Origin: Opitutia bacterium
Lineage (GTDB): Bacteria > Verrucomicrobiota > Verrucomicrobiia > Opitutales > Coraliomargaritaceae
NCBI GenBank assembly: GCA_029248665.1
Contig: JAQWIW010000004.1
Location: 1-61,628, forward strand
DNA length: 61,628 nt
Direction of reading: 5' to 3'
A program made the translations under genes and the position numbers. Below are positions 58,549 through 61,628 of this stretch, in pieces. The notes under the pieces are model-generated. The model ran no database searches and was not told the origin of the DNA. It saw only the letters and a list, made by a program, of their open reading frames with translations. Position 1 is the first letter of the stretch, and every line of letters starts with the position of its first letter.

Positions 58549-61254
58549 TTATTTATTCTGCATAAGATCATTTAATACATATTTTAAAATACCACCTTTT
58601 TCATAATAACTAACTTCAATTGGCGTATCGATTCTTAAAGTAAGAGTCACAGTATCTTTAGTGCCGTCAGTCCGCTTAATTTCAAGTGCCACCTGCTTTC
58701 CAGGTTTTAAATCACTGGACAAGTCGGCTAACGAGAAGATCTCTTCTCCTGTTAATTTTAGAGTATCAGCACCTACATCTTTAGGAAATTCAAGTGGAAG
58801 TACACCCATTCCAATTAGGTTGCTTCTATGGATTCGTTCAAAGCTTTTAGCGACAACCGCACGAACACCTAGAAGGGCGGTTCCTTTAGCGGCCCAATCT
58901 CGAGAACTTCCCATACCATAATCTTCTCCAGCAAATATAATCAGCCCAGTATTTCTTTCACGGTAAGTTTGGCTAGCATCGTAAATATCGATTGGCGTGC
59001 CTTCGGGCATTAATTTTGTAAAGCCGCCTTCTTTGCCATCGGCCATAATATTTTTAAAGCGGATATTCGCAAAAGTGCCTCGTGTCATGATGCGATCATT
59101 TCCACGTCGTGAGCCGAAGCTATTGAAATTGACTGGTGAGACATTGTTGTCGGTAAGATAACGTCCAGCGGGACTATCTGCCTTAATCGCACCTGCAGGG
59201 GAAATGTGATCTGTGGTGATTGAATCAGCAACAATGGCTAAAGGCCTTAAGTTATTCAAATCGGGAGTATTGATCTCCTTTGTATCTAAATGATTAAAGA
59301 AAGGTGGATTTTGAATATAGGTGGAATTTGGATTCCAGTCATAGGTAAGCCCCTCTGGAGATTCAATTGCATTCCATTCGTCATTCGCATTTTCTAAATC
59401 ACCGTATTTAGATAGGAACATTTCTGGCTTGAGACCTGATTTGATGAGTGCATCGATTTCACTTTGAGTGGGCCAGATATCTTTAAGGTAGACCGCTTGA
59501 TTCTCGCTTCCAATTCCAATTGGGTCATTACTCAAATCAATATTCACGTTACCGGCTAAGGCATAAGCGACCACTAAAGGGGGGGACATTAAGAAATTAG
59601 CTTTAATCGCACCGTGTACTCGTGCTTCAAAATTTCTATTTCCAGAAAGAACGGAAGCGCCAACAATTGAATTTTCTTTGAGTGCGTCTTCAATAGATGG
59701 ATTGAGGGGGCCTGAATTTCCAATACAGGTGGTACAGCCGTATCCAACCAAATTAAAGCCGAGTGCATCTAGGTAAGGTTGCAGTTTGGTTTCATTAAGA
59801 TAATCAGTCACCACTCTAGAGCCTGGGGCCAATGAGGTCTTGACTAAAGGATTCACGCTGAGCCCTAATGCATGGGCTTTTTTCGCAACAAGACCTGCGG
59901 CGATCATCACAGAGGGATTGGAGGTATTGGTACAACTAGTGATAGCGGCAATCAGCACCTGCCCGTGCTTCAAACTTGAAGAAAGGTTTTTATCTGAGTC
60001 ATTATATTCAAAAGAATATTCCGTATCTATAGTACTGCTGGCTAGATTAAAGCCTCCATCAGCTACAGGGGATTCGATCAATGTTTTAAATTTATCTTTG
60101 AGATCGGTTACCGCGATCAGGTCTTGGGGTCTTTTGGGACCCGCGACAGCAGGCACAATTTCAGAAAGATTTAAATCAATAGTTTTGGTGTAGCTGATAG
60201 CTCCTTTTTTTGGGATGCCGAAAAGCCCTTGTTCGCTTAAATAATCTTTGATCAATGAAATCTTAGATTCATCGCGACCAGTAAGTCTTAAATATTCTAG
60301 AGATTTTTCATCAATTGGGAAAAACCCCATAGTCGCCCCATATTCAGGTGCCATATTAGAAATAGTCGCTCTATCCGCAAGGCTTAGTTGCTTCGCACCT
60401 TCACCGTGAAATTCAACAAATTTGCCGACTACTTTTTCTGCCCTTAACAATTCGGTGATTCGAAGTGTTAAGTCAGTAGCAGTTGCTCCCTTAGGTAATT
60501 CACCTTCTAAATTTACTCCGATAACTTCGGGAGTTTTGAAGTATACAGGTTGCCCTAGCATTGCTGATTCCGCCTCAATGCCACCAACGCCCCATCCTAC
60601 AATACCAAGACCGTTAATCATAGTTGTATGAGAATCAGTTCCAACAAGTGTATCTGGGTAAAGAACGCCATCTTTCTCGAACACTACTCGAGCCAAGTGT
60701 TCTAGATTAACTTGGTGTACAATTCCTATGGACGGTGGGACCACATTAAAAGTTTCAAAGGCCTGCTGCCCCCACTTTAAGAATTCGTAGCGCTCTTGAT
60801 TTCGCTTAAATTCCATATTTAAATTGGTTTTAAAAGCATCAACAGTTCCTGAACGATCTACTTGAACTGAATGATCAATGACTAAGTCTACGGGCACTAA
60901 AGGTTCTATAGTGGACGGATCTTTGCCTTGAGCACTTGCCGCATCTCTCATTGCAGCAAGATCAACCAGTAGGGGAACTCCAGTAAAGTCTTGTAAGATA
61001 ACCCTAGATACAACAAATGGAATCTCATCATCGCTAGTATTTGTAGCATTCCAGTTGGCTAAATTAACAACATCTTGTTCGCTTATTCGAGTGCCATCAC
61101 AATTTCTTAATACTGATTCTAGGACAATCCGAATACTTATTGGCAAATGTTCTAAAGAGCAGTCCCCTAAATTTTTTTCTAATGCTTTTAAACTATAATA
61201 ACTGTGTCCGTTTAAAGACTGTATTACCTGAAATGGATCATGTTTTTTACTCAT
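58549..61254 (-). CDS. acnA: Aconitate hydratase (AcnA type)
   Basis: TCA-cycle enzyme that converts citrate to isocitrate with a [4Fe-4S] cluster. The 901 residues match the AcnA/IRP1 class. Cluster cysteines are in [10 protein letters not shown] and [14 protein letters not shown]. The substrate loop includes [21 protein letters not shown], and the swivelling C-terminal domain has [13 protein letters not shown]. It is the only gene of its unit, with the STAS gene 28 bases downstream. Its upstream gap shares TAAAGAGAGCTT with the pdh upstream gap. Confidence 0.97.
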   Translation of the reverse strand: MSKKHDPFQVIQSLNGHSYYSLKALEKNLGDCSLEHLPISIRIVLESVLRNCDGTRISEQDVVNLANWNATNTSDDEIPFVVSRVILQDFTGVPLLVDLAAMRDAASAQGKDPSTIEPLVPVDLVIDHSVQVDRSGTVDAFKTNLNMEFKRNQERYEFLKWGQQAFETFNVVPPSIGIVHQVNLEHLARVVFEKDGVLYPDTLVGTDSHTTMINGLGIVGWGVGGIEAESAMLGQPVYFKTPEVIGVNLEGELPKGATATDLTLRITELLRAEKVVGKFVEFHGEGAKQLSLADRATISNMAPEYGATMGFFPIDEKSLEYLRLTGRDESKISLIKDYLSEQGLFGIPKKGAISYTKTIDLNLSEIVPAVAGPKRPQDLIAVTDLKDKFKTLIESPVADGGFNLASSTIDTEYSFEYNDSDKNLSSSLKHGQVLIAAITSCTNTSNPSVMIAAGLVAKKAHALGLSVNPLVKTSLAPGSRVVTDYLNETKLQPYLDALGFNLVGYGCTTCIGNSGPLNPSIEDALKENSIVGASVLSGNRNFEARVHGAIKANFLMSPPLVVAYALAGNVNIDLSNDPIGIGSENQAVYLKDIWPTQSEIDALIKSGLKPEMFLSKYGDLENANDEWNAIESPEGLTYDWNPNSTYIQNPPFFNHLDTKEINTPDLNNLRPLAIVADSITTDHISPAGAIKADSPAGRYLTDNNVSPVNFNSFGSRRGNDRIMTRGTFANIRFKNIMADGKEGGFTKLMPEGTPIDIYDASQTYRERNTGLIIFAGEDYGMGSSRDWAAKGTALLGVRAVVAKSFERIHRSNLIGMGVLPLEFPKDVGADTLKLTGEEIFSLADLSSDLKPGKQVALEIKRTDGTKDTVTLTLRIDTPIEVSYYEKGGILKYVLNDLMQNK

Positions 61255-61317
61255 AACTATACTACTATTAAAGAGAGCTTTTATTGATTATTGTGCAAGC
61301 TTACTCTTAAAATCTTG

Positions 61318-61353
61318 ATAAAAAAATGCCCCATATGAATTATATGAGGCATT
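61318..61353 (-). terminator. Rho-independent terminator of the gene at the right edge
   Basis: On the minus strand AATGCC-T-CATAT and ATATG-G-GGCATT form a 12-position stem with one mismatch and a 5-base loop, followed by a run of at least five T. It ends the acidic repeat-protein gene before the aconitase gene. Confidence 0.82.
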
Positions 61354-61380
61354 TTAAAAATTAAGTTAAATTCGTTTAGA

Positions 61381-61628
61381 TTATTCGATTGGGCTTACTG
61401 GTCGCATTGAAGGATCATCATCAATAGGAGTTTCTATAATTGGTAAATCATCCTCTACATCCTCTGCGTCACCTGCATCCTCTGCGCCATCATCTACGGA
61501 ACCATCTATATCAATATTGGCTTCAATAGCACCGGCAGTAGAACCTGCAGAAGCAGCTTCAACAGAATCAGCTACATCAATATTAGCTTCAACAGATGCT
61601 TCAACAGCACCTTGTGCAGAACCTGAGG
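61381..61628 (-). CDS. C-terminal part of an acidic Ala/Glu/Asp-rich repeat protein (5' truncated)
   Basis: The frame is open from the right edge to a TAA at 61381-61383, giving 81 full codons. The sequence is low in complexity and strongly acidic, with a repeated unit around VEANIDVADSVEA and IEANIDIDGSVDD, then an Asp/Glu-rich stretch (AEDAGDAEDVEDD) and a proline-containing tail ending RPVSPIE. I recognise no family. A terminator lies 28 bases downstream, which supports a real gene. The start and most of the protein lie outside the window. Confidence 0.7.
   Translation of the reverse strand, partial: SGSAQGAVEASVEANIDVADSVEAASAGSTAGAIEANIDIDGSVDDGAEDAGDAEDVEDDLPIIETPIDDDPSMRPVSPIE

Overview
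The window reads as a gap-free stretch of the chromosome of a free-living, aerobic, Gram-negative bacterium. It is AT-rich. Several things point, without proof, to the PVC group and probably Verrucomicrobiota (Opitutae-like): the grpE-dnaJ-purN-prmA-rodZ order, a very short ATP synthase delta subunit, ATP synthase a and b subunits with signal-peptide-like N-termini, an NfeD/FloA membrane pair, and few Shine-Dalgarno leaders. No rRNA, tRNA, CRISPR array, insertion sequence or prophage gene was seen. No gene-free stretch exceeds 300 bases; the largest gaps are 52719-52928 and 41173-41371.

Layout. 1-2542 (minus): potassium uptake, trkA-trkH, with trkH running off the left edge. 2735-5769 (plus): NfeD protease, FloA flotillin and a small coiled-coil membrane protein. 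5766-9890 (minus): grpE, dnaJ, purN, prmA and a RodZ-like gene. 10024-12632 (plus): a PhoB/PhoR-type two-component pair and trmB. 12999-19631 (plus): the complete F1Fo ATP synthase operon atpBEFHAGDC, with a strong hairpin after the c-subunit gene. 19595-23474 (minus): a membrane protein, gmk, nadC, birA and coaX. 23522-24184 (minus): a SatD-like regulator with three 19-bp palindromes at and upstream of its start. 24317-28033 (minus): metH. 28127-28789 (plus): rsmG.

The most distinctive part is 28836-41956. A putative porin (28928) and the long urea operon urtABCDE-ureABCEFGD (30475-41172) are each preceded by a near-identical sigma-54-type -24/-12 element, TTGGCAC-N5-AAGC. A second putative porin of the TorF type follows the urease genes and has three 10-bp direct repeats upstream. 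Together the genes give outer-membrane passage, high-affinity ABC uptake, nickel urease and its maturation proteins, most simply read as a nitrogen-limitation regulon. GlnD, the PII-modifying nitrogen sensor, lies nearby at 46345.

The remainder holds def, a DsbD-like thiol reductase, a GAF histidine kinase, glnD, pyruvate dehydrogenase E1alpha/E1beta/E2 (49270-52718), an atypical short-chain dehydrogenase, valS, an RsbU-like phosphatase with a STAS-domain protein (partner switching), aconitase, and the C-terminus of an acidic repeat protein cut by the right edge.
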